A DNA stretch of 64,000 nt from Pseudomonadota bacterium (GTDB lineage: Bacteria > Pseudomonadota > Gammaproteobacteria > Pseudomonadales > Azotimanducaceae): positions 22,129 to 86,128 of the forward strand of contig JAQBUI010000011.1 of assembly GCA_027624035.1 (NCBI GenBank), given 5' to 3'. The notes below the pieces were generated by a model that worked only from the letters and a program-made list of their open reading frames with translations, searched no databases and was not told the DNA's origin. Within the stretch, counting starts at the first letter, position 1. Every line of letters starts with the position of its first letter. This document shows positions 17,501 through 27,359 of the stretch, piece by piece. The position numbers and the translations under genes were made by a program.

Positions 17501-18100
17501 CTAATTGCTCTTGTTGCCGAACAGATGGCCGAGCTTACCGGCCTTGGTCGCCAGATAGCGGGCGTTGTGATCGTTCTTGCCAGTCTCCAGGGGGATACGT
17601 TCAATGATCTCCAGACCCAGCTTGGTCAGCGCATTCACCTTGACCGGATTGTTGGTCATCAGCCGGATTCGGCCAACGTTCAGATGAACAAACATGCTCT
17701 TGCACATCGTGTAGTCACGCAGATCGGCATCAAAACCGAGCCGCTCGTTGGCTTCCACGGTATCGGCACCCTGGTCCTGCAGAGCATAGGCCCTGATCTT
17801 GTTGATCAACCCTATGCCCCGACCCTCCTGGCGCAGATACAGGATGACACCCGCACCTTCATCTGCGATTCGCTTCATCGCACCCTGGAGTTGTGAACCA
17901 CAGTCGCAGCGCATGCTGAACAGACAGTCACCGGTCAGACATTCCGAATGCACTCGCGTCAGCACGCTGTCGGCGGCATCAATATCACCCAGCACCAGCG
18001 CCACATGTTCGGCCCCGGTGTCAGGGTCTTCGAAACCGTGCATCGTGAACTCACCGAACGGGGTCGGTAAACGGCATGACGCGACGTAGACTACGGACAA
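17501..18100 (-). CDS. ribA: GTP cyclohydrolase II
   Basis: The 199-residue enzyme opens GTP to the pyrimidine that starts riboflavin synthesis. Zinc ligands are the cysteines in [15 protein letters not shown], and the catalytic block [12 protein letters not shown] follows. It starts at TTG 18100, chosen because GGAGAG lies five bases upstream and the family begins a few residues before the first strand. It is free-standing, not fused to RibB, and separate from the ribD-ribH cluster at 21 kb. Confidence 0.94.
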   Translation of the reverse strand: MSVVYVASCRLPTPFGEFTMHGFEDPDTGAEHVALVLGDIDAADSVLTRVHSECLTGDCLFSMRCDCGSQLQGAMKRIADEGAGVILYLRQEGRGIGLINKIRAYALQDQGADTVEANERLGFDADLRDYTMCKSMFVHLNVGRIRLMTNNPVKVNALTKLGLEIIERIPLETGKNDHNARYLATKAGKLGHLFGNKSN

Positions 18101-18148
18101 TGGACTCTCCGGGAATGATCGGCAGTAGCGGTAGGGTTCAACACTCTA

Positions 18149-18925
18149 CTACAGCTTGCTTTTGAGCACCATCAGACCTGACTGCTCGGATATCTCGACG
18201 CCCTGCAGAAAGGACATCCCGAGAAGCACATCTCTCGGGTAGTCCCCACCCAGGATCATCGCCGGAACATTGGTCAGCAGGATGTCGCCTACTACCACCG
18301 CGTCCAGAGTCACCCGTGTGGTCCAGGCCATTCCGGAAGCTGTCTCGACGCGCTGCCGTACACCTTCGCTCGGATCAATGCCAAGGCGCCGGGCGGCGGT
18401 GGCATTCATGGCCACCGTGGTCGCACCGGTATCAATCAGAAATACTGTCGGGACTCCATTGATACTACCCGTGGTTCGAAAATGGCCCATGGAATCCCGG
18501 GGAATGGTCACAACCCGTTCCCCTGGTGGCTCGTATCGTGCCCCTACCCGCTGATGCACACTCAGCTGCCAGGTCTGCTCGCCAAAAGCCACCTCTGCCT
18601 GGCTGCTGTCGGCACCGACGAGGCGTACCCCGGACCTGGTCTTCTCACCCGTCCTTAACAGCGTCTGCTCGCCGTCAATCAGCAGCAATGCCGCATCTTC
18701 AAAGAGTGCCAGGACCTCAATCTCCAGTTGTTCGCTCACCTCAGATGCTTTGATGTCTCGCGCTTCGAGCGGCGAAACCCGGCCCGGCTCACCCTCCCAC
18801 ACGGCGCCCTCGGGTGGCCACGGCTCCCCGAACGCCAGCTGTGAGGCCACCAGCGCGACCAGAAGCGGGGTCAGGCGGCGCTTCACGGGACTGTTCACAT
18901 GATCGTTTACATGATCATGACGCAT
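18149..18925 (-). CDS. Retropepsin-like aspartic protease, clan AA (TIGR02281-like)
   Basis: The 258-residue protein has an N-terminal hydrophobic segment (LTPLLVALVASQLAF) and a C-terminal retropepsin domain. The catalytic motif FLIDTGATTVAMN lies near residue 165 and the late LLGMSFL motif is typical of these single-domain bacterial proteases. It is probably periplasmic or membrane-anchored. ATG 18925 is chosen because the longer frame would overlap pgpA. The start region contains a small direct repeat encoding HDHVNDHVN. Confidence 0.82.
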   Translation of the reverse strand: MRHDHVNDHVNSPVKRRLTPLLVALVASQLAFGEPWPPEGAVWEGEPGRVSPLEARDIKASEVSEQLEIEVLALFEDAALLLIDGEQTLLRTGEKTRSGVRLVGADSSQAEVAFGEQTWQLSVHQRVGARYEPPGERVVTIPRDSMGHFRTTGSINGVPTVFLIDTGATTVAMNATAARRLGIDPSEGVRQRVETASGMAWTTRVTLDAVVVGDILLTNVPAMILGGDYPRDVLLGMSFLQGVEISEQSGLMVLKSKL

Positions 18926-18945
18926 TGAGATCTTCTCATCACAGT

Positions 18946-19395
18946 TCACAGGAGCGTACCCGCCGCGAGGGCAATGGCCTGCAACACCAGGCACGCAAAG
19001 AGCCCTGCAACCACATCGTCCAACATGATTCCGAGGCCACCCTGGACCCGGCGATCCAGATAGCCGATGGGCCAGGGTTTCAGGATATCGAAAATTCGGA
19101 ACAGCACCAGACCCAACAGCACATACAGCCAGCCCGGCGGCGCCCAGGCGAGAGCAATCCAGAGACCCACAAATTCATCCCAGACCACCATACCCGGGTC
19201 TTTGATGGCGAGTCTTCGGGCTGCCACATCGCAGAGGTACACCCCTGCCACAAACCCGATGAGCACCACCGCGCCATAGGCCCATAGGGGAAGCTGTGAC
19301 AAAGCCATGAATGGCACCAGGGCGACAATGGACCCGGCTGTTCCAGGCGCTCTGGGGGCCAGACCGCTGCCAAAGCCGAGGGCAAGGCAGTACAC
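18946..19395 (-). CDS. pgpA: Phosphatidylglycerophosphatase A
   Basis: This membrane enzyme removes phosphate from phosphatidylglycerophosphate to give phosphatidylglycerol. Motifs are FGSGLAPRAPGTAGS near the N-terminus, then DPGMVVWDEFVG and ILKPWPIGYLDR. From GTG 19395 it has 149 residues, but the upstream codons (PSFRTVITDP) match the usual PgpA N-terminus, so the true start is probably upstream. The only candidate is an ATT at 19437 inside the thiL end, so the start is uncertain. It follows thiL, the standard order. Confidence 0.9.
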   Translation of the reverse strand: MYCLALGFGSGLAPRAPGTAGSIVALVPFMALSQLPLWAYGAVVLIGFVAGVYLCDVAARRLAIKDPGMVVWDEFVGLWIALAWAPPGWLYVLLGLVLFRIFDILKPWPIGYLDRRVQGGLGIMLDDVVAGLFACLVLQAIALAAGTLL

Positions 19396-19429
19396 CGGGT
19401 CGGTGATGACCGTACGAAATGACGGTCGG

Positions 19430-20389
19430 CTAGAAATGGGAGTATCCGCTCACGTCGGCCTCAGTGGATTGCCCGGCCGCATCGATCAGTCTGATTCCGG
19501 AACCGGTAACGATTCTGCCTATCAGCGCGATGTTGATTCCAGCCTCTGCGGCAAGCGCCAGGAGCCGGGATTCATGGTCCATCGGCGCGCTGAAACAGAG
19601 CTCATAGTCATCCCCTCCCGCCAGTGCCAGTCGGCTCGCGTCCGGGCCGGAAAAAGCCACCAGCGACTCTGACAACGGCAAAGATGGCAGCATGATTTCC
19701 GCGCCGACGCCGCTTGCCTGCAGCAGATGATCAAGGTCCGCCAGCAGCCCGTCCGATACGTCAATACAGGCCGATGCCAACGGGCGCAGCTGCTGGCCCA
19801 GCCCGAGCCTGGATGGCGGGCGGATATAAGCCGCCTTCAGATCGTCATAGCCGGTGATGCCAGCACGGAGCACCTGCAGTCCCGCGGCCGCATCTCCCGG
19901 ATGGCCGGTAACGAAGATGCCTTCGTGGATACTTGCCCCCCGACGCAGCAGACCCTGGCCAGAGGGAACCACGCCCATGACGGTGATGGTCACCGACAAT
20001 GTGCCGCGAGCCATGTTCCCGCCCACCAGGGCGATTTCCTGTTCTCTTGAAATCGCATCGATGGTGGTCGCGAATGCCTGTAGCCATTGATCATCAGACC
20101 CGGGCAGTGTCAGCGCCACCAGAAACCCGAGCGGCGCTGCGCCCATGGCAGACAGATCGCTCAGGTTTGCCGCCATGGCACGATGGGCAACCAGATCCCC
20201 CGGGGAATCCGCTGGAAAGTGCACCTCAGACAGCAGCGTGTCGGTCGACACACAAAGCTCATGGCCCTCGGGAACATTGAGTAACCCGCAGTCATCGCCC
20301 GGCCCCAGCACCACGCGCTGATCAGAATGACCAATGCCGGAGAAGAAGCGGCCGATGAGCTCGAACTCGCCTTTCTCGCCTTTCTCCAC
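19430..20389 (-). CDS. thiL: Thiamine-monophosphate kinase
   Basis: The 319-residue enzyme phosphorylates thiamine monophosphate to thiamine diphosphate. Family landmarks are GEFELIGRFF, the ATP/metal block LGPGDDCGLLN, STDTLLSEVHF, and CIDVSDGLLADLDHL. The start is GTG 20389 after GAGGC. It lies two bases after the nusB stop, in the operon nrdR-ribD-ribH-nusB-thiL-pgpA. It ends in TAG, showing that TAG is an ordinary stop here. Confidence 0.95.
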   Translation of the reverse strand: MEKGEKGEFELIGRFFSGIGHSDQRVVLGPGDDCGLLNVPEGHELCVSTDTLLSEVHFPADSPGDLVAHRAMAANLSDLSAMGAAPLGFLVALTLPGSDDQWLQAFATTIDAISREQEIALVGGNMARGTLSVTITVMGVVPSGQGLLRRGASIHEGIFVTGHPGDAAAGLQVLRAGITGYDDLKAAYIRPPSRLGLGQQLRPLASACIDVSDGLLADLDHLLQASGVGAEIMLPSLPLSESLVAFSGPDASRLALAGGDDYELCFSAPMDHESRLLALAAEAGINIALIGRIVTGSGIRLIDAAGQSTEADVSGYSHF

Positions 20390-20391
20390 GA

Positions 20392-20835
20392 TCAGCCTCG
20401 CTTCTCCGTGACTCTATGGATACGGGCGACCCGGTCCAGGATGGAATTGACGTAGCGATGCCCCTCACTGGCACCGAACGTCCTCGCCAGTTCAATGGCC
20501 TCGTTAATCGCGACCCTAAAGGGAACATCAATGCAGTTTACGAGTTCATAACTCCCAATCAGCAGGATAGAGCGTTCAACCGGATCAAGCTGTTCGACCT
20601 TGCGATCCAGATGAGGCGCCAGCATGGCCAGCAGGTCATCCCGGCTGGCCTCGACGCCACGCAGCAGCATCTCGAAGTATTTTCGATCGACGCCCTTCAT
20701 ATCCTGCAGCGCGGCGAACTGGGTACAGACCTCATTGGCACTGTCGCCTGTCATGGACATCTGGTACAGGGCCTGAAGGGCCAGCCGACGAGCCAGGCTC
20801 CGGGCGTTAGGTTTTGTTCCGCGGGAGCCGTTCAC
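20392..20835 (-). CDS. nusB: Transcription antitermination factor NusB
   Basis: NusB binds boxA RNA with S10 (NusE) to allow antitermination in rRNA operons. The all-helical protein begins with ARRLALQALYQMSM and contains YFEMLLRGV, LDPVERSILLIGSYEL and RVAINEAIELARTFG near the end. I start it at GTG 20835 (147 residues), 34 bases after the ribH stop; a longer frame from 20904 would overlap ribH and lacks homology. Confidence 0.93.
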   Translation of the reverse strand: MNGSRGTKPNARSLARRLALQALYQMSMTGDSANEVCTQFAALQDMKGVDRKYFEMLLRGVEASRDDLLAMLAPHLDRKVEQLDPVERSILLIGSYELVNCIDVPFRVAINEAIELARTFGASEGHRYVNSILDRVARIHRVTEKRG

Positions 20836-20869
20836 GATCCGGGTACGGGCTGGCACTGCTGCACACACT

Positions 20870-21337
20870 TCATCCGAGGTTGCGGCACAGGCTGACCATC
20901 TCAAGGGCCGTCAGGGCCGCATCGGCACCCTTGTTACCGGCCTTGCTGCCGGACCGCTCAATCGCCTGTTCAATTGTATCCGTGGTCAGAACGCCAAAGG
21001 CCACGGGCAGGTCTTCTTCCAGAGATACCCGGGCAATGCCACTGGCACACTGACCTGCAACATAGTCAAAGTGGGGCGTACCACCGCGAATGACCGCACC
21101 CAGGGCAATGATGGCGTCATAATCACCCGTTCGTGCAAGGCGACGCGCCGCCAGTGGCAACTCGAACGCACCGGGTACCTTCACCACAGTCACGTTCCCG
21201 TCTGCAACGCCGTGGCGCTTCAGCGCGTCCAGTGCACCTTCCACCAGCGAATTGACCACGAACTCGTTGAATCGAGCGACTACGATACCGTAGCGCCCAG
21301 TACTGGCGGAAAAATCACCCTCTATCGTCCTGGCCAT
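20870..21337 (-). CDS. ribH: 6,7-dimethyl-8-ribityllumazine synthase
   Basis: The 155-residue enzyme condenses the pyrimidine ribitylamine with 3,4-dihydroxybutanone phosphate to give lumazine. The substrate-binding segments [42 protein letters not shown] and [17 protein letters not shown] are all present. It lies only 17 bases after ribD. The ribE and ribBA genes that normally stand between ribD and ribH are missing here. Confidence 0.96.
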   Translation of the reverse strand: MARTIEGDFSASTGRYGIVVARFNEFVVNSLVEGALDALKRHGVADGNVTVVKVPGAFELPLAARRLARTGDYDAIIALGAVIRGGTPHFDYVAGQCASGIARVSLEEDLPVAFGVLTTDTIEQAIERSGSKAGNKGADAALTALEMVSLCRNLG

Positions 21338-21354
21338 GGTTGTTCACCTGTTGA

Positions 21355-22458
21355 TTATGCTTGATCGGAAGAAACTGGATTCGCCGTGATGCGAATGTCG
21401 GACCCAACCATACGCACATCCGACACTTCGAGTTCATGGAGACCGCTCATCTTACCAATTTCCGGAAGATTCAGTAACGACCTTGCCTGGTGCCCCATGA
21501 ACCTTGGTGCAACATAGATCACCACCTCGTCTATCAGTTGCTCCCGGACCAGCGCGCCAGCGAGGGTCGCACCACATTCGAACAACACCTCGTTACAGTC
21601 CCGCCGGGCCAGTTCAGCCATGAGGCTGACCAGGTCGACCCGGCCGCCTGACTCAGCGGCCAGGCGGCAAACCGCTACACCGGGAACAACTTCGGCCGGA
21701 CCGGTGGTCACGACCACGGTATCCGGATTGGCCAGAACACGGGCATTTGGCGGAATCCTGCCGCGGGAGTCCAGCACAAAGATGGGCCTCGGCAAAGCAG
21801 CCGCGAGGTCAGCATGTTCGTGTTGAAGTTGACTGGCACGGACGGTCAGCGCGGGGTCATCATCAATCACCGTCTGCACTCCGGTAACAATTGCTGAACT
21901 GCGGGCCCGCAGTTTCTGCACGTCGCTGCGTGCCCCCGGGCCTGTGATCCACTGGCTTACACCATTGGCGAGGGCGGTCTTGCCGTCCAGGGTCATCGCC
22001 AGCTTGATCCGAACAAAAGGGCGGCCCTGCTCGAATTTACTGATATGGCCTGGGTTGAGTGTTCGCGCCGACAACGCCATGAGGTCCGTCGTGACCGCAA
22101 TGCCAGCCTTCTGAAGGGCGGCGAACCCCGCCCCTTGATTTTTTGGGTGAGGGTCTGCCATGGCGGCCACCACACGCGTGACCCCGGCGCGGACCAGGGC
22201 CACCGCACACGCAGGCGTGCGGCCCTCGAAGCTGCATGGCTCCAGCGTCACGTATGCCGTGGCACCGCGCGCCCGGGGCCCGGCAATTCGAAGGGCCATG
22301 GCCTCAGCATGCTCCTCACCCGCCCTGCGATGGTAACCCTCGCCGACAATCTCATCACCGACCACGAGTACACAACCCACACGCGGATTCGGATGGGTCG
22401 TATACAGGCCCCTTTCAGCGAGGCGCAGTGCACGCGCCATGAATACCTCGTCAGTCAC
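21355..22458 (-). CDS. ribD: Riboflavin biosynthesis deaminase/reductase
   Basis: This bifunctional enzyme deaminates the pyrimidine product of RibA and reduces its ribose. The N-terminal deaminase domain has [12 protein letters not shown], the zinc motif HAEAMAL and the later zinc cysteines in [14 protein letters not shown]. The reductase domain starts near residue 150 ([14 protein letters not shown]). I chose GTG 22458 because the resulting start [17 protein letters not shown] aligns with E. coli RibD; it overlaps the nrdR stop. The 367-residue length fits the family. Confidence 0.94.
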   Translation of the reverse strand: MTDEVFMARALRLAERGLYTTHPNPRVGCVLVVGDEIVGEGYHRRAGEEHAEAMALRIAGPRARGATAYVTLEPCSFEGRTPACAVALVRAGVTRVVAAMADPHPKNQGAGFAALQKAGIAVTTDLMALSARTLNPGHISKFEQGRPFVRIKLAMTLDGKTALANGVSQWITGPGARSDVQKLRARSSAIVTGVQTVIDDDPALTVRASQLQHEHADLAAALPRPIFVLDSRGRIPPNARVLANPDTVVVTTGPAEVVPGVAVCRLAAESGGRVDLVSLMAELARRDCNEVLFECGATLAGALVREQLIDEVVIYVAPRFMGHQARSLLNLPEIGKMSGLHELEVSDVRMVGSDIRITANPVSSDQA

Positions 22459-22981
22459 GAGAAGGTGCCCTGATCTTGCTGGCCTCCTTGACCGGCCGGT
22501 TACGCTTGCCGCTTCGGCCTTTGCCCATCTTGGCAATCTCCCGCTTGAATTCATTGACGTCCTGAAAGCTACGATAGACCGAGGCAAACCGCACGTACGC
22601 GACATCGTCCAGTTCGCGCAGTTCCTTCATCACCAGTTCTCCCACCTCCCGGGTCTGGACCTCACGTTCGCCAGTCGCTCGCAAAGAATGCTTGATGTGG
22701 TTAATGATGGTCTCAATGTCTTCCAGACTGACCGGGCGTTTTTCCAGCGCTCGCAGCAGGCCGTTTCTCAGTTTGTCTTCATCAAAGGGCTGCCGACTGC
22801 CATTGCTCTTGATCACCCGCGGCAGCACCAGTTCGGCACTTTCAAAGGTCGTGAAGCGTTCACCGCATTGCTGACACTCGCGGCGGCGCCTGACCTGATC
22901 GCCATCGGAGACCAGGCGGGAGTCGATTACCTTGGTTTCGCTGTCACTACAAAATGGGCAATGCAAGACGGATACCCTCAT
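22451..22981 (-). CDS. nrdR: Transcriptional repressor NrdR
   Basis: The 176-residue regulator represses ribonucleotide reductase genes when dATP/ATP is bound. The N-terminal zinc ribbon uses the cysteines in [12 protein letters not shown] and [15 protein letters not shown]. The ATP-cone follows ([18 protein letters not shown]). A basic tail ([16 protein letters not shown]) is longer than usual. Its end overlaps ribD. The divergent neighbour is ettA, so the promoters share about 100 bases. Confidence 0.95.
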   Translation of the reverse strand: MRVSVLHCPFCSDSETKVIDSRLVSDGDQVRRRRECQQCGERFTTFESAELVLPRVIKSNGSRQPFDEDKLRNGLLRALEKRPVSLEDIETIINHIKHSLRATGEREVQTREVGELVMKELRELDDVAYVRFASVYRSFQDVNEFKREIAKMGKGRSGKRNRPVKEASKIRAPSRD

Positions 22982-23082
22982 GAAAGGGGCAATTCTACTG
23001 TATTCGGCAAGGCCGATCAGAACGATGCTTTGTGGGTGATCGGGCTATTGCTAGAATGGCGTCTTTTGCAACCGTTGATCCC

Positions 23083-24750
23083 ATGGCACAGTACGTTTTC
23101 ACCATGTCCCGGGTGGGCAAGACAGTCCCACCCAATCGAACGATTCTCAAGGACATTTCCCTGTCCTTCTTCCCTGGCGCCAAGATCGGTGTTCTGGGTC
23201 TGAACGGTGCCGGCAAGTCCACGCTGCTCAAGATCATGGCAGGCGTTGACAAGGACTTTCACGGTGAAGCGAGGCCCCAGCCCGACATCAGGATCGGATA
23301 CCTCGCCCAGGAACCCGAGCTGGACCCGGGCAAAGACGTCCGGGGTAATGTTGAAGACGGCGTCGCCGCGCTGAAGGCACTGCTGGATGAATTTAACGCC
23401 GTCAGCGATCAGTTTGCCGAGCCCATGTCCGACGATGAAATGAACGAATTGCTGGAGCGGCAGGGTGATCTGCAGCTCAAGATCGACGCCCAGGATGGCT
23501 GGGATCTGGACCGACGGATCGAGGTGGCCGCCGACGCGCTGCGCCTGCCGCCATTCGATGCTGACGTCACGAAACTGTCCGGTGGCGAACGGCGCCGGGT
23601 TGCACTGTGCAGACTGCTGATCTCCAGCCCGGACATGTTGCTGCTGGACGAACCGACCAACCATCTGGATGCAGAGAGCGTCGCCTGGCTTGAGTTATTC
23701 CTGAAGGATTTCACGGGAACCGTCGTCGCCATCACTCACGACCGATATTTCCTGGATAACGTGGCGGGCTGGATTCTTGAGCTGGACAGAGGCTATGGAA
23801 TTCCGTTTGAAGGCAACTACAGCGCGTGGCTGGGCGCTAAGGAAGTTCGCCTTCGCGTAGAAGAACAGCGCGAACAGGCAAGGCACAAGGCCATCAAGGC
23901 AGAACTGGAATGGGTCAACACCCAGCCGAAGGGCAGACAAGCCAAGAACAAGGCCCGACTTGCCCGCTTCGAAGAGATGAACTCCGCAGAGTTTCAGACT
24001 CGCAATGAAACACTGGAGCTCTACATTCCACCCGGCCCGCGCCTCGGGGATGTGGTGCTGGAAGTCACGGACCTCGCCAAGGCATTCGGCGATACGCTGC
24101 TGATTGACGGGCTGACGTTTTCAGTACCAAAAGGCGCCATTGTGGGCATCATTGGTGCCAACGGTGCCGGCAAGTCCACCCTGTTCAGAATGATCTGTCG
24201 CACTGAGACCCCGGACACGGGCACCCTTCGCGTCGGAGAAACCGTCGAGCTCGGGTATGTGGACCAGAGCCGTGATTCCCTCTCCGATGACAAGACCGTG
24301 TGGGAGGAAATCTCCGAAGGCCAGGACATCCTGCAGATCGGCAGGTACCAGACCCAATCGCGTAGCTATGTCAGCCGGTTCAACTTTCGCGGCGGTGATC
24401 AGCAGAAGCGGGTCAGGGATTTATCCGGCGGAGAACGAAATCGGGTCCATCTTGCCAAACTGCTCAAGAAGGGCGCGAACTTCCTGCTCCTGGATGAGCC
24501 CACCAACGATCTTGATGTAGAAACCCTCCGTTCACTGGAACAGGCCATTGAGTCATTTCCCGGCTCCATGATGGTCATCTCCCATGATCGCTGGTTTCTT
24601 GACCGGATCGCGACCCACATCCTCGCATTCGAGGGTGACAGCAAGGCGACCTGGTTCGAGGGCAGCTACAGCGACTATGAACAGGCCCACAAGCGGGACA
24701 CCGGCGGCGAGATCACCCCCACCCGAATCCACTACAGAAAGCTCGCCTGA
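23083..24750 (+). CDS. ettA: Energy-dependent translational throttle protein EttA (ABC-F ATPase)
   Basis: The 555-residue soluble ABC-F protein binds the ribosomal E site and gates the first elongation step according to ATP/ADP. It has two ATPase domains: Walker A GLNGAGKST with signature LSGGERRRV, and GANGAGKST with signature LSGGERNRV. Both have Walker B LLLDEPTNHLD or LLLDEPTNDLD. The linker and arm lie between residues about 250 and 320. The start MAQYVFTMSRVGK is the classic EttA N-terminus. Confidence 0.96.
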   Translation: MAQYVFTMSRVGKTVPPNRTILKDISLSFFPGAKIGVLGLNGAGKSTLLKIMAGVDKDFHGEARPQPDIRIGYLAQEPELDPGKDVRGNVEDGVAALKALLDEFNAVSDQFAEPMSDDEMNELLERQGDLQLKIDAQDGWDLDRRIEVAADALRLPPFDADVTKLSGGERRRVALCRLLISSPDMLLLDEPTNHLDAESVAWLELFLKDFTGTVVAITHDRYFLDNVAGWILELDRGYGIPFEGNYSAWLGAKEVRLRVEEQREQARHKAIKAELEWVNTQPKGRQAKNKARLARFEEMNSAEFQTRNETLELYIPPGPRLGDVVLEVTDLAKAFGDTLLIDGLTFSVPKGAIVGIIGANGAGKSTLFRMICRTETPDTGTLRVGETVELGYVDQSRDSLSDDKTVWEEISEGQDILQIGRYQTQSRSYVSRFNFRGGDQQKRVRDLSGGERNRVHLAKLLKKGANFLLLDEPTNDLDVETLRSLEQAIESFPGSMMVISHDRWFLDRIATHILAFEGDSKATWFEGSYSDYEQAHKRDTGGEITPTRIHYRKLA

Positions 24751-24857
24751 CGCCCGATGGCCAGGTGCCGGAGGCCGTTTGGGTGGAGCTACTGCCAAGC
24801 CAAAGATGATGGAGTTAGAAGGAATAAAATACACTGTCCTGACCGATGCCTTCCGGC

Positions 24858-26243
24858 CTACACAGCCACAGCGTCCAAGGCTTCCCGCAGGCTGGTGACC
24901 CCGACCACCTCAATACCGGGAATGGGTTTACGTGGCGCATTGCCGCGCGGCACGATGGCGCGTTTGAAACCGTGCTTGGCGGCCTCACGTAGCCGCTCCT
25001 GACCGTTCGGGACAGGACGAATCTCACCGCCCAGGCCCACTTCGCCGTAACAGATCAGTTCCTTCGGCAGCGCGATGTTTCGAAAACTCGATACGATCGC
25101 CAGCAGCAATGCCAGATCACTGCTGGTCTCGGTCAGCCGAAAACCGCCGACGGCGTTGACGAACACATCCTGATCTCCTACCTGCAGTCCACCATGGCGG
25201 TGCAGCACCGCAAGCAGCATGGACAAACGACTGGCCTCAAACCCGACGCTGACCCGACGGGGATTGCCCATCAGGGATTCATCCACCAGTGCCTGGACCT
25301 CAAGCAGCAACGGCCGGGTGCCTTCCCAGGCCACCATGACAATGCTGCCGGGGGGTACCTGCTGGTCTCTCGACAGGAAGATGGCCGATGGATTCGATAC
25401 CTCAACCAGGCCCCGCTCTGTCATCGCGAAGATCCCTACCTCGTTGACGGCACCATACCGGTTCTTGCTGCTACGCAAGGTGCGAAACCGTGCATCGGAT
25501 TCACCATCGAACATGATGAACGTATCAATCATATGCTCCAGAACCCGGGGGCCAGCGAGTGAACCGTCCTTGGTCACATGACCCACCAGGATCAGCACCG
25601 CGTTTGACGCCTTGGCTTCGCGGATAAGCAGGGCGGCAGACTCCCGCACCTGGGTCACGCTGCCCGGCGCCGAGTCGGCAGACTCGGAATACATGGACTG
25701 GATTGAATCGATGACGCAGAGCCCCGGGCCCACCTCCCGCCATGTGTCGATGATGCGTTCAACGCTGGTCTCTGCCATCGCCTGAACATGATCCATCGGC
25801 AGCCCAAGACGTCGGCCGCGCATTGCAATCTGCGCCAGGCTCTCCTCTCCGGTCACATACAGCGCCTTCAATTGGCCAGCGGCACGACAGAGGACCTGCA
25901 GCAACAGCGTGCTCTTGCCGGCTCCGGGATTACCGCTGATCAGGATGACCGACCCCGGTACCATGCCGCCACCCAGCACCCGGTCGAGTTCCCCCATGCA
26001 ACTTGGAATTCTGGGCGTCTCTGCAGTAGCCACTTCCGACAGGACGCTGAGACGGGAAACCTCGCCCGCGTAACCAACGCGTGCTGTACTCCGACTGCCG
26101 GAACGGTTCCCGCCCCGCCCGGCTTCGCCAATGGAAAGCTGCTTCAAGGTGTTCCATGCGCCGCAGTCGTTACACTGGCCCTGCCATTTCCCGTAATCTG
26201 AACCGCAGTCGCTGCACACAAAGACCGTTTTATTTTTCGCCAT
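24858..26243 (-). CDS. radA: DNA repair protein RadA
   Basis: The 461-residue protein promotes branch migration of recombination intermediates. The N-terminal zinc finger is CSDCGSDYGKWQGQCNDCG, the RecA-like domain has Walker A GNPGAGKST near residue 95, and a KNRYG motif (usual KNRFG) is present. The C-terminal Lon-like domain follows. I start it at ATG 26243 (MAKNKTVFVC); the longer frame overlaps alr deeply. The start overlaps the alr end by 14 bases. Confidence 0.95.
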   Translation of the reverse strand: MAKNKTVFVCSDCGSDYGKWQGQCNDCGAWNTLKQLSIGEAGRGGNRSGSRSTARVGYAGEVSRLSVLSEVATAETPRIPSCMGELDRVLGGGMVPGSVILISGNPGAGKSTLLLQVLCRAAGQLKALYVTGEESLAQIAMRGRRLGLPMDHVQAMAETSVERIIDTWREVGPGLCVIDSIQSMYSESADSAPGSVTQVRESAALLIREAKASNAVLILVGHVTKDGSLAGPRVLEHMIDTFIMFDGESDARFRTLRSSKNRYGAVNEVGIFAMTERGLVEVSNPSAIFLSRDQQVPPGSIVMVAWEGTRPLLLEVQALVDESLMGNPRRVSVGFEASRLSMLLAVLHRHGGLQVGDQDVFVNAVGGFRLTETSSDLALLLAIVSSFRNIALPKELICYGEVGLGGEIRPVPNGQERLREAAKHGFKRAIVPRGNAPRKPIPGIEVVGVTSLREALDAVAV

Positions 26244-27336
26244 GCTGGGCACCATACACCGGACGTCGGCTGACGCGCTTGCCAATATGTGACAGCAGCG
26301 TGTAGGGAATCGTCCCGCTGCGGGCAGCGACTTCATGAATCGGAATCCGGGTTCCCCAGAGCTCCGCCTGATCACCGATGCGAACTTGCTGGCCATCTGC
26401 CAGCAGAACACAGATCATGTCCATGGAGACCCGGCCCACCACCCGGCAGCGGCATCCTCCCAGCCATACCTGCGCCTCCTGGCTGACCTCCCTTGGATAT
26501 CCATCAGCATAGCCAGCCGCCAACACGGCAACACGGCACCTGCGCTCAGCAGTCCAGATGCCGTGGTAGCCTACGGAGTCCCCCGCGTTAAGGTCATTGA
26601 TCGCGATCACCGACGCGGTCAGAGTCATCGCCGGGCGCAGTCCATGGTTCCGGTCTGCAAAAGGCGATACGCCATACAGCATGATGCCCGGGCGTACCCA
26701 ATCCAGATGAGCCTGCGGAAACGCCAGGATGGCAGCGGAATTCGCGACCGAGAGCGGCACATCGTAGCCGGACAGGGCCGTCCGAAACTGATTGATCAGG
26801 TCAGCAGTGGTCCCATGGTCATCATCGGCACTCGCCAGATGAGTCATGACCCCCAGCAGCCGGGACCGGCCCAGACGGTCCAGCAGGCCAGACAATGCCA
26901 ACCCGGAGGCGTTGAATCCCAACCGGTTCATCCCGGTGGTGACCTTCAGCCAGACCCCGTGATCAAATGGCACCCTGTCAAGCAGGTCCAGTTGATGGGG
27001 GGAATGCAGCACAATGTCTGCACCGAGGCCCTGGATGCGGCGCAGCTGGGATTCATCCATCGGCCCTTCCAGCACCGTCACCGGGGCGGTAATGCCGCAT
27101 TCCCGCAGTTGCGCCGCTTCCTCGATCCGCGCCACACCAAAGGCGTCAGCATCCGGCAGGGCCTGCGCGGAGGCCACCGCACCGTGACCGTAGCCGTCGG
27201 CCTTGATGACGCACATGACTTTGCTGGCAGGCGCCAGACGTTTGACTACCCCAAGGTTGAAAGAAAGTGCACTGCAGTCGATGGTCGCCTGCACGGCGAC
27301 GCTGTCAGCGGCCATTGATCCTGTCATCCGAATCAT
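26230..27336 (-). CDS. alr: Alanine racemase
   Basis: This PLP enzyme converts L- to D-alanine for peptidoglycan. The PLP lysine lies in VIKADGYGHGA near residue 45, and the second catalytic residue is the tyrosine of SVGYHGIW. Other blocks are TGMNRLGF, RPGIMLYG and GRVSMDMICV. The length is about 368 residues. The start could be ATG 27336, 27327 or 27315; none has a strong ribosome site. It lies 23 bases after dnaB and overlaps radA. Confidence 0.94.
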   Translation of the reverse strand: MIRMTGSMAADSVAVQATIDCSALSFNLGVVKRLAPASKVMCVIKADGYGHGAVASAQALPDADAFGVARIEEAAQLRECGITAPVTVLEGPMDESQLRRIQGLGADIVLHSPHQLDLLDRVPFDHGVWLKVTTGMNRLGFNASGLALSGLLDRLGRSRLLGVMTHLASADDDHGTTADLINQFRTALSGYDVPLSVANSAAILAFPQAHLDWVRPGIMLYGVSPFADRNHGLRPAMTLTASVIAINDLNAGDSVGYHGIWTAERRCRVAVLAAGYADGYPREVSQEAQVWLGGCRCRVVGRVSMDMICVLLADGQQVRIGDQAELWGTRIPIHEVAARSGTIPYTLLSHIGKRVSRRPVYGAQHGEK

Positions 27337-27359
27337 CACACGCGGCCACCGGGGACGGC

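Noticed and set aside
26335..27318. Long antisense frame of 327 codons opposite alr (and a similar one of 321 codons opposite dnaB at 27735-28700)
   Set aside because: Both lie exactly antisense to strongly conserved genes and have no protein-family features; high GC makes such shadows common.
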